Assembly (NCBI GenBank): GCA_964581605.1 | Contig: CAZOPF010000035.1 | Coordinates: 1-51,440 of the forward strand | Reading direction: 5' to 3' | Length of the DNA stretch: 51,440 nt | DNA from: CAADGU01 sp964581605 | GTDB lineage: Bacteria; Chloroflexota; Anaerolineae; Promineifilales; Promineifilaceae | Shown: positions 30,893-38,996 of the stretch, piece after piece | How positions within the stretch are numbered: position 1 is the first letter of the stretch | Layout of the letters: each line of letters begins with the position of its first letter | The notes under the pieces: model-generated | What the model saw: only the letters and a program-made list of their open reading frames with translations | The model's database searches: none | Told to the model about the DNA's origin: nothing | Translations under genes and position numbers: made by a program

Positions 30893-32842
30893 GAATATCG
30901 CTATATCATCCCCAAAATAGGTATTATCTCCGGCCGTCAGGTTGATGCGCTCCAGGCCGGGCCAGGTATATTGGGCCAAGGCTAACCGATAATTGCCCGC
31001 CGGTAAATCAGATGGTATGGGAATCTCAAACCAGGTAAGGAAATAATCACCCGGCCGCCATTGGATGCTGTCAAAACCGGGGCCGTCAGATTGGGCCACC
31101 ACCTCATTATCGGCCGTTAACAGATAATTGCCCACATGGTACACAGCAGGTGGCGGCCGTTCGCGCACATGCCAGAGCAGTGTCAGGGGCAAAGGGGCGC
31201 CGGGTTGCACCTGGCCGTATTCGGCATTCACCAGAGTCGCGCCGTTTACCCAGGCAGCCGGGTTGGCCTCGGCCGTCAGGCGGCCAATCAGTTGCCCATG
31301 CAAAGTAGCAGGGAGTTCATAAAAGCGCCAGCGCTCTTCTTGAATGGCAATGTCGGCGGCGGGAAGGGGCACGGCCGTTTCCGCCAGCCAGTGAGAGGCA
31401 CGGCTGTGGGGCCGGGCATCCAGATAGAGCGCACAAGGGGCTGGCAGCGGCAAGGCCAGTTCGCCATCGGCCAGCAATATGTGGGGCACGGCCGTAAATT
31501 CACGCAGCAGCGACAGCCGCGAATCTTCCAACTGCACTCCTTCGGAAATGAGCACCAGGCTACATTCCGGGCGAGTGGCCATCAACTGCTTTACCTGGCT
31601 AATGGCCTGGCGAATGTGGCGAATTTGCACCTCGTTGTCGGCCAGGCGGCCGTTTTGAATCTGGATATTCAGGGCAAATTGGCCAGCCAGGGCGAGCGCC
31701 AGCAGGCCGGTCAGCCCCAGGTTCAGCCAGCGGCCCCAGGGTGCCCACGACGGCCGTACCAGCCATGCCTGCGCCGCGCCGATAGCCAGCCCCATCAGGA
31801 TAAAGGGGGCCGGCCACTGCCCCATCAGATAATACACCTGCAAATGGACGGAGGAGCGCAAATAAAACAGCACCGGCATCACCAGCCACAGGAGCAGAAT
31901 GATGACGGCCGTGCTGTTCTGGCGTGCCTGCTCATCCTGATGGCGTTGGCGGAATTGTTGCCCACCCCACCCCAGCGCGTAAAGCAGCGAGAGTCCCAAA
32001 AGCAGGCTCATCAGATGGTCGAGTGGGGATACCAGGGCGGCCGTGGGCAGCAAACCTTGGGCGTGCAGCAAATCCAGGCTCACCAACACGGCCGCCGCGC
32101 TCCAGGAGGAAGGCTGCCGGGAGAGGGTGGCAACGGCCGTCACATCCATCCAGCCCACTCCCTGTTCATACAGAAAAAAGGGCACGTACAACAAAGTGAA
32201 ACAGGCTATTCCGGCCAGCAACGGCCGCCAGCGCAGCTGCCACCAAAAGAGCAGCAAAATGAGCGCCATTGTGCCCAGTTGCACGGCCGAACCGGGATGC
32301 ACTTGTGTCAGGCAGGCCGCCCCCACAAAAGCCAGCACCAGATAAACCCCTCTGGGTTGGGCCGCAAAATAAAGCAGTAAAGAAGTGAGCGTCAGGGTGG
32401 CAAACAGCGGAATCATCGTCTGATTCCAGATAAGCTGGCTGTACAGCACGCTCCAGGGATTAAAGGCAAACAGCAGCAAGGCCCACAAAGCGGCTCGCCA
32501 GCCAAACAAACGGTAGGTGGCGGCGGCCGTCAACACCAACGCCGCCATACCCGCCGCCAATGTCAGCCGCGCCACACTCAACACATCCGGCCACACAAGC
32601 AAGGCGGCCGCATACAAATACTCAATCATCGGCGGATTCATAATCCCCACCGAAGATTTATTCGCCGCCAGGGGAATATCGCCGCCATTCACCCAGCGCA
32701 TGGCTGTGTTCAGCGTAAAGGATTGGTCTCCCCAGATACCCGTCGTGTCAATGAGCCGTAGCCGCAACCACAATGCCGCCAGCAAAATGAAAAAGACGAG
32801 AATGATAAAGGAGACCTTTAAACTCGCTCCGTACTTCCTCAT
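30884..32842 (-). CDS. PMT/ArnT-like membrane glycosyltransferase (GT39/GT83 type)
   Basis: The 652-residue membrane protein has about a dozen hydrophobic helices and a C-terminal outer domain from about residue 430. The first outer loop keeps the acidic motif of lipid-linked-sugar transferases (IDTTGIWGDQSFTLNT), and NPPMIEYLYA follows. It probably transfers a sugar from a polyprenyl-phosphate carrier to an outer acceptor; neither is known. Its ATG overlaps the stop of a hicA remnant as ATGA. Its stop sits inside a phrase hairpin. Confidence 0.8.
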   Translation of the reverse strand: MRKYGASLKVSFIILVFFILLAALWLRLRLIDTTGIWGDQSFTLNTAMRWVNGGDIPLAANKSSVGIMNPPMIEYLYAAALLVWPDVLSVARLTLAAGMAALVLTAAATYRLFGWRAALWALLLFAFNPWSVLYSQLIWNQTMIPLFATLTLTSLLLYFAAQPRGVYLVLAFVGAACLTQVHPGSAVQLGTMALILLLFWWQLRWRPLLAGIACFTLLYVPFFLYEQGVGWMDVTAVATLSRQPSSWSAAAVLVSLDLLHAQGLLPTAALVSPLDHLMSLLLGLSLLYALGWGGQQFRQRHQDEQARQNSTAVIILLLWLVMPVLFYLRSSVHLQVYYLMGQWPAPFILMGLAIGAAQAWLVRPSWAPWGRWLNLGLTGLLALALAGQFALNIQIQNGRLADNEVQIRHIRQAISQVKQLMATRPECSLVLISEGVQLEDSRLSLLREFTAVPHILLADGELALPLPAPCALYLDARPHSRASHWLAETAVPLPAADIAIQEERWRFYELPATLHGQLIGRLTAEANPAAWVNGATLVNAEYGQVQPGAPLPLTLLWHVRERPPPAVYHVGNYLLTADNEVVAQSDGPGFDSIQWRPGDYFLTWFEIPIPSDLPAGNYRLALAQYTWPGLERINLTAGDNTYFGDDIAIFGD

Positions 32843-32931
32843 AAAAGCTCTGAAAACTCGCCCACACTCAAACCGGCTTGCCGGATAATGCCCCGCAATG
32901 TCCCCCGATCTAGATATTCCCAGTCAAATAG
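32839..32931 (-). pseudogene. hicA toxin remnant (C-terminal end only)
   Basis: After the hicB stop, a second frame reads FDWEYLDRGTLRGIIRQAGL then SVGEFSELL and a TGA. This is the familiar C-terminal pattern of HicA (GTLRxIxRQAGLxxxEFxELL). The frame closes with a TAG at 32932-32934 and has no usable start, so the RNA-cleaving N-terminal part with its His is missing. The TGA overlaps the glycosyltransferase start. Confidence 0.7.
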
Positions 32932-33130
32932 CTACAAGCAAAGCATCAAAGTGGTCTTCAGGAATAGAATTCCCATCTTCTTTTAAAACCTCAACGTACA
33001 GGCAAATTGCTTCCCGAATATTCGAAATAGCTTCCTCTTTCGTTTCTCCCTGACTGATACATCCCGGCAAACTTGGACACTCAGCCACCCAAAATCCATC
33101 TTCACCTGGGTAAATCAGCACTTGTCTCAT
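32924..33130 (-). CDS. hicB: HicB-family antitoxin, orphaned
   Basis: The 68-residue product has the compact HicB fold: IYPGEDGFWVAECPSLPGC, then SQGETKEEAISNIREAICLY. HicB antitoxins inhibit the HicA mRNA interferase. Here the toxin next door is reduced to its last 28 or so codons, so HicB is an orphan and may be a relic. The DNA-binding C-terminal extension of larger HicB proteins is absent. Confidence 0.85.
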   Translation of the reverse strand: MRQVLIYPGEDGFWVAECPSLPGCISQGETKEEAISNIREAICLYVEVLKEDGNSIPEDHFDALLVAI

Positions 33131-33179
33131 TTGCCAACCTCTTATTACTGTTCGCTGCTTACTGTTTACTGCTTACTCT

Positions 33180-34217
33180 CTACTCCAATTCTGCGACCAA
33201 TTCTACCATCGTGCGCAAGGTAGCGATGTCGAAGACGGTGATGTTCATGGTGGTGACGGGGGAGTTGAGCCAGAGGGCCAGCCGTTCTTTCACCCGTTCA
33301 CGGGGGCCAACCAGGGCTACCTCGTCAATCAGGCCGGCCGGAACTTTCATCATCGCTTCCCCCTGTTTACCGGCCAGGTAGAGCTCTTGAATTTCGGCTG
33401 CTTCCGCTTCATAGCCGTAACGGCCGGCCAGGTCATTGTAGAAGTTGCGCCCCTTGGCCCCCATGCCACCGATGTAGAGCGCCAGCAACGGCCGTAACAT
33501 GTTGTAACAAATATCCATGTTGTCATTGATGACCACGGAAACGGTGGGCGCAATGTCAAAATTCGCCAATGACTTACCGCCAGCCTGAGCAAAGCCCGCT
33601 TCAATGTGCGGCTTGTAAATGGCGTCGTACTTCTGCGGCGAGAAGAAGATAGGCAGCCAGCCGTTAGCAATTTCGGCCGCCAGTTCTACGTTTTTGGGGC
33701 CGATGGCGGCCAGATAGATGGGGATGTCGGGGGCGGCTTCCAGGGTGCTCTTGAGCGGTTTGCCCAGCCCGGTAGCGTCATCGCCGTGATAGGGAATCTG
33801 GTAATGACGGCCGTCAAACACCAACCGCTCCTCCCGCCGGAAAATCTGTCGCACAATGTCCACGTATTCACGGGTACGCAGCAACGGCTGGGCGTAGCTT
33901 TGCCCATGCCAGCCTTCCACCACCTGTGGCCCGGAGAGACCAAGCCCCATCAGGAAACGGCCGTGGCTCAACTGATTGAGCGTCATGGCCGTCATGGCCG
34001 CATTGGCCGGGGTGCGCCCTGGCATTTGCATGATAGCCGTGCCCAGCCTGATGTTTTGTGTCAACGCCCCCAGCCAGGCCAGCGGCGAGACGGCATCTGA
34101 ACCATAGGCTTCGGCCGTCCATACCGCATACACGCCCAGCCTATCTGCTTCCTGCACCAATTCAATGGGCAACTCCATCCGCCGCCCGGCATATCCCAAC
34201 ATCAATCCCAATCGCAT
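33180..34217 (-). CDS. LLM-class (luciferase-like) oxidoreductase, probably F420-dependent
   Basis: The 345-residue TIM-barrel enzyme of the bacterial luciferase-like superfamily shows MRLGLMLGYAG, VYAVWTAEAYGSDAVSPLAW, IRLGTAIMQMPGRTPANAAM and GRFLMGLGLSGPQVVEGWHG, the usual cofactor-pocket strands. Members with this spacing usually use coenzyme F420 rather than FMN, but the cofactor cannot be decided from sequence alone. An excellent Shine-Dalgarno (GGAGGTGA, 4 nt before the ATG) marks the start. An F420-reductase-like gene at 36027 fits the same cofactor. Confidence 0.87.
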   Translation of the reverse strand: MRLGLMLGYAGRRMELPIELVQEADRLGVYAVWTAEAYGSDAVSPLAWLGALTQNIRLGTAIMQMPGRTPANAAMTAMTLNQLSHGRFLMGLGLSGPQVVEGWHGQSYAQPLLRTREYVDIVRQIFRREERLVFDGRHYQIPYHGDDATGLGKPLKSTLEAAPDIPIYLAAIGPKNVELAAEIANGWLPIFFSPQKYDAIYKPHIEAGFAQAGGKSLANFDIAPTVSVVINDNMDICYNMLRPLLALYIGGMGAKGRNFYNDLAGRYGYEAEAAEIQELYLAGKQGEAMMKVPAGLIDEVALVGPRERVKERLALWLNSPVTTMNITVFDIATLRTMVELVAELE

Positions 34218-34239
34218 AAGTCACCTCCATATACGCAAC

Positions 34240-34350
34240 GAGGCCATAAAGCGGCATTTCATCTGGGGGCAGGCGGCGTGTGGCAAGTTACTCTGGCATT
34301 ACTCATCTGCAACCTGCCACTTGCCACTGGCAACCAGAAGGCAAAATGTC
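34240..34350. repeat. Intergenic repeat (ACTTGCCAC phrases), copy B
   Basis: GTGGCAAG (34280-34287) pairs with CTTGCCAC (34320-34327). GGCCATAAAGCGGCATTTCA and CTGGCAACCAGAAGGCAAAA match copy A at 21962-22078, partly inverted. The spacer 34218-34452 shows no gene. Confidence 0.6.
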
Positions 34351-34452
34351 AGATTATGCCCTTTGCCAGTATATCTGATAGGGTTGTAAAGGCACACCTG
34401 CAACCTATACCTGCCTGCCCTCATCATAATTGTAAAGCAGCCTGTCTTAAAC

Positions 34453-34480
34453 AAAAAACTCCGCTGCGTGGCGGAGTTTT
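34453..34480 (-). terminator. Rho-independent terminator of tRNA-Glu
   Basis: On the minus strand AAAACTCCGC, a 6-nt loop and GCGGAGTTTT form a 10-bp stem ending in a T6 run. It begins 20 nt after the tRNA 3' end. Confidence 0.85.
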
Positions 34481-34500
34481 CCCATTATTCCTGCTGATTA

Positions 34501-34573
34501 TGCCCTCACGGAGATTCGAACTCCGGTTTTAAGCTTGAAAGGCTTACGTCCTGGTCCCCTAGACGATGAGGGC
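34501..34573 (-). tRNA. tRNA-Glu (anticodon UUC)
   Basis: The minus strand folds into a full cloverleaf of 73 nt. The acceptor stem is GCCCTCA with TGAGGGC and discriminator A. The anticodon stem TAAGC/GCTTA encloses the loop CTTTCAA (anticodon TTC), and the T arm contains GTTCGAATC with CCGGA/TCCG pairing. No CCA is encoded. It has its own promoter and terminator. Confidence 0.95.
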
Positions 34574-34583
34574 AACGGGCGAA

Positions 34584-34612
34584 ATTCTATCATCCTGGCA
34601 GGGCAGGGTCAA
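34584..34612 (-). promoter_or_regulatory. Promoter of tRNA-Glu
   Basis: TTGACC (34607-34612), a 17-bp spacer and TAGAAT (34584-34589) lie on the minus strand, with a TG extension before the -10. Transcription would begin a few bases before the tRNA. Confidence 0.75.
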
Positions 34613-34662
34613 ATTTTGAAATGGGACACGGGGACATAAGCCGCGCTCATATCCCCATACCG

Positions 34663-35205
34663 CTACTGAATGGGCTGATAATGTAAGGCCACCACACCGG
34701 TAGCAAAGCTCCTGGACTCCAATAGCTTGAGCGGGGTTTTGTCCAGCTTTTCAAAGATGCGGCCACCGCTGCCCACCACCACCGGATACACAAGCAGGCG
34801 TAACTCGTCCACCAACCCCTGTTGGAGCAGGGAGTGTGTCAATTCGCCATACCCATATTGCAGAATATCCAAACCTGGCTGCTGCTTGAGTTGGGCAACG
34901 GCCGTTGCCGCGTCACCCTCAATCAGCGTGGCATTCCAGGTCAGCGGCGCTTGTGCCGTGCGCGAAGCCACATACTTGGGCATATTGTTAATCCGGTCAG
35001 CAAATTCGTCCGCCCCGGCACGCGCTGACCAGGCTTCGGCAAAACCTTCATAGGTGAGGCGTCCCATCACCAACGCATCAGTAGCAAAAAGTTGGGCGTA
35101 AGCGTATTGGGCGATTTCGTCGCTCCAAAAGTCGAATGACCAATGATGCGGGTTTTCCTTCACGCCGTCCAGCGACATCATTGTGGAAACAATAACTTTT
35201 CTCAT
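34663..35205 (-). CDS. RibD C-terminal / dihydrofolate reductase-like protein
   Basis: The 180-residue product has the DHFR-like fold of the RibD_C family: MRKVIVSTMMSLDGVKE, DALVMGRLTYEGFA, KYVASRTAQ, DILQYGYGELTHSLL and VDELRLLVYPVVVGSG. It is an NAD(P)H-dependent reductase of unknown substrate, of the YyaP/YwjB type, and not a housekeeping folate enzyme. ATG 35205 has AAGGAG 6 nt upstream; the frame to 35322 is a leader of non-coding type. The AraC-type gene immediately upstream on the same strand is a likely regulator. Confidence 0.87.
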   Translation of the reverse strand: MRKVIVSTMMSLDGVKENPHHWSFDFWSDEIAQYAYAQLFATDALVMGRLTYEGFAEAWSARAGADEFADRINNMPKYVASRTAQAPLTWNATLIEGDAATAVAQLKQQPGLDILQYGYGELTHSLLQQGLVDELRLLVYPVVVGSGGRIFEKLDKTPLKLLESRSFATGVVALHYQPIQ

Positions 35206-35327
35206 GTTGCTCTCCTTTGGAATTGGGGCTGGTGGCTGGTTAGAGCCGCCCGCCCCTCTGTTTGTGTTTGACGCAGACATCATAGCCCACCAAACGGTGG
35301 TATGTCTTGTATAAAAACGCAAACAAT

Positions 35328-36005
35328 TTAAGGGGTATTGAATGGGGCGATTTGAGCGGGCGTTTGCCCTATGTAGCGTTTGAGCGACCGGGTGAGGTGT
35401 GGTTGATCAAAGTAGCCGGCTTCAAAAACTGTGTCGAGGATGGATCTACCTTGCTGCAAAAGAAACAGGGCCAGGCGAGCGCGTTCGATTTGTTGGATTG
35501 TGGTATGGGTCAGGCCGGTAGCTTGCAAAAAATGGTATTGGATGGCGCGGGGCGATAACTCCGCCGGCTGACCTTGCAACACGGCCGTAACCACCGGGTC
35601 AGTCAGTAACAAATCGTCCCACGCCAGGCGATTAACAAAGGTGTCGGCATTCTCGTAATCCGGGAACTGCCAGGCCGCGCCATTCAGCCAGAAGGTCTCG
35701 CTCGTCGCGCCGGGTAGTGTGACATCGTTCCGGTTGAGGCGCTGGCGCAGCGGCAAACCAGGCAGAAATGTGCCCAGCTTAAAGACAATGCCAAAAAACT
35801 CGGCGTCTGGGGGACAGTTGGCTGGCGAAGCTATAGTCTCTGGCCCGCGTATGGTCAGGCTGGTTTCGCCCTGATATTTGACGACGACAATTTCCCATTG
35901 GCTGGCGGCCTGGGAGATGAAGGAAATGGCCGTGTCGCTTTGCGCCCGCCACACTTTCTCCACAAATGGAGAATCAGACGCACGATCTTCCATGAAAAGG
36001 GACAT
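35328..36005 (-). CDS. AraC-family transcriptional regulator
   Basis: The 225-residue product has an N-terminal sensing domain of about 130 residues without a recognised ligand and a C-terminal double helix-turn-helix of AraC/XylS type (about 145-225: LSPRAIQYHFLQATGLTH, then SILDTVFEAGYFDQPHLTRS and YIGQTPAQI). It probably controls the reductase gene downstream and perhaps the F420-like gene 21 nt upstream. AAGG lies 8 nt before the ATG. Confidence 0.87.
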   Translation of the reverse strand: MSLFMEDRASDSPFVEKVWRAQSDTAISFISQAASQWEIVVVKYQGETSLTIRGPETIASPANCPPDAEFFGIVFKLGTFLPGLPLRQRLNRNDVTLPGATSETFWLNGAAWQFPDYENADTFVNRLAWDDLLLTDPVVTAVLQGQPAELSPRAIQYHFLQATGLTHTTIQQIERARLALFLLQQGRSILDTVFEAGYFDQPHLTRSLKRYIGQTPAQIAPFNTP

Positions 36006-36026
36006 CGTTCAGACCTTTGCCAGCCC

Positions 36027-36656
36027 TTAGCGGTGGACGAGTTTGAAGGCAATGTGGCGGCCCATGCCTTGTTGGATAGCCAGAGTGATCCACACCAGGG
36101 CCATTGGTTCCAGCAGACGCGCTTTGCTCAGATCGCCTACGTCAGCTACTTCAAAGCCGAGGTCTTGGGCCAGGTGGGTCACGGCCGTTTTCGCGGCCGC
36201 CTCATTACCACAAATAAACATGGTTATGGGTTCGCCATGATACAGGGGATTTGCCATGTTTTCTGCGCCAGTCGTGTTAAACGCTTTGACCACCTGTGCG
36301 CCGGGGGCCAGCGCCGCAATTTGCTCCGCGCCAGAACTGGTATGGCCGACTGCCAGTTGCAAACCAGGGGCAATGGGGTTGGTGGCGTCTACGATGATTT
36401 TGCCAGACAGATCACCCAACGTAGAGATGGTGTTGCGGACGGCCGTGCCCGGTATGGCTAATACCACAATCTCAGCTTCGGCAACGGCCGCCGCGGGCAG
36501 CATGGCACGGGCATTCGCTCCTGCGGCCGCCAAAAGCTGTTGCACCTTCTCCTCCTCTGGGTGGCGTGACCCAAACAGGAGGCTGTGCCCTTTTTGGGCC
36601 CAACCTATACCCAATGCCTGCCCCACATTCCCGGTGCCAATGATTGCTATTTTCAT
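36027..36656 (-). CDS. NADPH:F420 reductase-like dinucleotide-binding protein
   Basis: The 209-residue product has an N-terminal Rossmann fold with MKIAIIGTGNVGQALGIGW, SRHPEEEKV, VVLAIPGTAV and VDATNPI, the pattern of NADPH-dependent F420 reductases and related YqeC-like proteins. The C-terminal half has VVKAFNTTGAENM and FICGNEAA. It probably reduces a flavin or F420 with NADPH. It leads a three-gene minus-strand run with the AraC regulator and the RibD-C reductase. GAGG precedes the start. Confidence 0.82.
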   Translation of the reverse strand: MKIAIIGTGNVGQALGIGWAQKGHSLLFGSRHPEEEKVQQLLAAAGANARAMLPAAAVAEAEIVVLAIPGTAVRNTISTLGDLSGKIIVDATNPIAPGLQLAVGHTSSGAEQIAALAPGAQVVKAFNTTGAENMANPLYHGEPITMFICGNEAAAKTAVTHLAQDLGFEVADVGDLSKARLLEPMALVWITLAIQQGMGRHIAFKLVHR

Positions 36657-36718
36657 TCGATATACCTCTCACGCATCACAAAATTTTAATCTACTCTCCC
36701 CTTAAACCCCCCTATCGG

Positions 36719-38842
36719 CTACGGCCGATTCAGGCTCAATGTGTAGCTGGCCGTTTCCCCAAAAAATTCAGTAATGAGCAGACTCCACACACCGTCGGCC
36801 GTAAGCATGATGGTCATTGTTTCAGGCTGCCCCGCCCCGGCCTGATCTACTGCCAACACATGATTACCGGCGGGGTCTAGCAGTTCCAGGCGCAGGTCGG
36901 ATTGGGCCACGCCGGGCAATAATTGGGCAGAAATGGTTTCACCATTGCGGCCGTCAAACTGCCATATCACTTGTTGTTCTGGCGTCAATGCCCCTTGTAC
37001 ACTTTGCCCATAGGTAAGCACCCCCACCACCTGTGGCGCATCGGCGGGCACGGCCGTCAGGTTAATTTCGTAACGACCCGGTTCGCCAAAAAAGTCCCGC
37101 ACCAGGAGCAGATATTGGCCATCAGCCGGCAGGGTATATACCAGATATTCCGGCTGGCCCGCCAACAAAGCGTCCACGGCCATCAGGCGCGTGATGTTTT
37201 GATCAACCAACCACACATCCAGGTCCAGGTTATTGTCCAGTGGGGCCACATCGGCCATAATCTCATCCCCGGCACGGCCGCTAAAAAACCAGGCATGGGT
37301 TTCATTTTCTTGCAGCGTTTCCTGGCGCGTTTCACCATATGCCAGGTCACCCGCATCATAAAGATTGAGCGTTTCCTCTCCACCTTTATCCAGCGAGAGG
37401 GTATAGTCGCCGCCATCGCCGGCAAAGCTGCGAACAACAATGGTATATTCGCCATCGGCTGGCAATACCAGGCCCGAAACGACTTCGGCATCACCGCTAA
37501 AGCCTTCATCTAATTCGGTGAGGCGACGGCCGTCAGGCAGATACAGATGCAGCACCACATCAAAATCAACCGGGTCTAGCACCAGGCTTACGGCATCACC
37601 GGTAGCGGCCGAAAACCGCCACATATGCTCCCCGCCTGGCGGTAATGCGCTCTGAATGGTCTGACCAAAACCAACAGAGCCACCACCGCCAAAAAGGGGC
37701 TGCTCTGTCAGGGAAAGGCGCAGGGTATAACCGCCGGCCATATTAAAAAACTCGCCTACTTCAACCACATATCGGCCATTTTCCCGCAGCAATTGGTCTA
37801 CGGCCATTTCTACATCTCCTGCAAACCCATTATCAACCATCAAAATGGTCTGGCCGGCCGGGCCAATAAGCCGCATGGTTAAATCCAGTGCCGCCATCTG
37901 CGGGCTGAGCGTCAGCATGGCATACCGCTCACCCGTAATATCGAACGTCCAGATGTCCTTCACACCGTTACTCAAATTACCTTCCACCAGATCGCTCTCG
38001 CCCAGCGCCCCCATCACACTGGCGGCACCATCACGAATAGCAAAATCACCTGTTACATGATGCACCACAATCGTTCGCGCGATTTGCGCCAGCAATGCTT
38101 CCATTTCTGGCCAGGTCGTTTCTGGTGTGCTGAGCAAGAATATGGCTTGCGTATTTTGGTTCACAGCGCCGGTTATCGCTGATGTAAACAACAACACGCG
38201 CGTATGCAGGTCTGTTTGCCCACTACCAAAAATGAGTGATTCACCCACAATATCCACATAAGCACCCGTGATACGGCCGCCAGAATTCGTAAACGCCGTA
38301 ATAGGAGTCGGTTCATTCAGAAGGGTAACGGTCTTATTGAGTTGACTGATATATTGCATCAGTGCCGCCTGAGGGGTATTCAGCGACTGGGCCTGGTGGG
38401 AAACCAACCCGGCCACATACGCGCCACCCGTTAATGGTTTGCCGTTTAACAAACTCTCGCCCGTACGGTCGGAGTCGCCAAGCAGCAGCACAATCAGCCC
38501 AGATTCATCGGTCGCCCCGGCCGTATCCAGTTGACCAGATAAGTTCACCCATTCCGGTGGAACTAACAGTTGCAGCCCGGTAGTCTCGCTGCCTGCTTGC
38601 TGCCAGGTGTTATAAAGTGAGGTGGTGGGAGCGGCCGTAGGTGAGGGTGGCGGGGGAATAGTTGGTTGATTGTGGTTAGGGGCGGCCGGTGAGGTGGTAT
38701 GGGGTTGGGTGTCTTGTGTCAGCGCCAGCGGCGGCTGATCCACGTCACTGGATTCTTGATCTTCTTCTATGGCTGGTTTGCTACAAGCGACAACGGCCGT
38801 CACCATTACGCCTAGCAACACACAACTCCAGCCACTCTTCAC
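36719..38842 (-). CDS. Lipoprotein with repeated PPC-like beta domains
   Basis: From GTG 38842 the product has 707 residues. The signal is CVLLGVMVTAVVAC (lipid-bearing Cys at about residue 20). An acidic/Pro/Thr linker follows, then an N-terminal PsbP-like domain (about 75-250) and four consecutive PPC-like beta-sandwich repeats of about 105 residues each. Each repeat has the pattern LxxPxG, then a short gap, then D and GxYxLxL (for example DGQYLLLVRDFFGEPGRYEI and DGVWSLLITEFFGETASYTL). Such domains are usually sugar- or protein-binding parts of secreted proteases; no protease domain exists here. AGGAGG lies 8 nt before the GTG. The frame upstream to 38911 is translated phrase repeat. Confidence 0.8.
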   Translation of the reverse strand: MKSGWSCVLLGVMVTAVVACSKPAIEEDQESSDVDQPPLALTQDTQPHTTSPAAPNHNQPTIPPPPSPTAAPTTSLYNTWQQAGSETTGLQLLVPPEWVNLSGQLDTAGATDESGLIVLLLGDSDRTGESLLNGKPLTGGAYVAGLVSHQAQSLNTPQAALMQYISQLNKTVTLLNEPTPITAFTNSGGRITGAYVDIVGESLIFGSGQTDLHTRVLLFTSAITGAVNQNTQAIFLLSTPETTWPEMEALLAQIARTIVVHHVTGDFAIRDGAASVMGALGESDLVEGNLSNGVKDIWTFDITGERYAMLTLSPQMAALDLTMRLIGPAGQTILMVDNGFAGDVEMAVDQLLRENGRYVVEVGEFFNMAGGYTLRLSLTEQPLFGGGGSVGFGQTIQSALPPGGEHMWRFSAATGDAVSLVLDPVDFDVVLHLYLPDGRRLTELDEGFSGDAEVVSGLVLPADGEYTIVVRSFAGDGGDYTLSLDKGGEETLNLYDAGDLAYGETRQETLQENETHAWFFSGRAGDEIMADVAPLDNNLDLDVWLVDQNITRLMAVDALLAGQPEYLVYTLPADGQYLLLVRDFFGEPGRYEINLTAVPADAPQVVGVLTYGQSVQGALTPEQQVIWQFDGRNGETISAQLLPGVAQSDLRLELLDPAGNHVLAVDQAGAGQPETMTIMLTADGVWSLLITEFFGETASYTLSLNRP

Positions 38843-38864
38843 TATCAATTCTCCTCCTGTAAAT

Positions 38865-38912
38865 GGTGGCTGGTGGTTAGGGGGTAGTGGTTTGTACCAG
38901 CCACCAGCCACC
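38865..38912. repeat. Phrase hairpin (GGTGGCTGGTGG family)
   Basis: GGTGGCTGGTGG (38865-38876) pairs perfectly with CCACCAGCCACC (38901-38912). It stands just upstream of the PPC lipoprotein start. A similar phrase is at 35228-35240. Confidence 0.8.
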
Positions 38913-38996
38913 AGCCCCTATTTTCATTTATCGTGGCGGGCTGCTGCCCATGCCGTCTTCCATCTACCTTCGGCCAGTTTTCACTAATCGGTCATC

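Noticed and set aside
31136..32380. 414-codon plus-strand frame
   Set aside because: It is antisense to the membrane glycosyltransferase and rich in Gln/Gly/Pro without any domain pattern.
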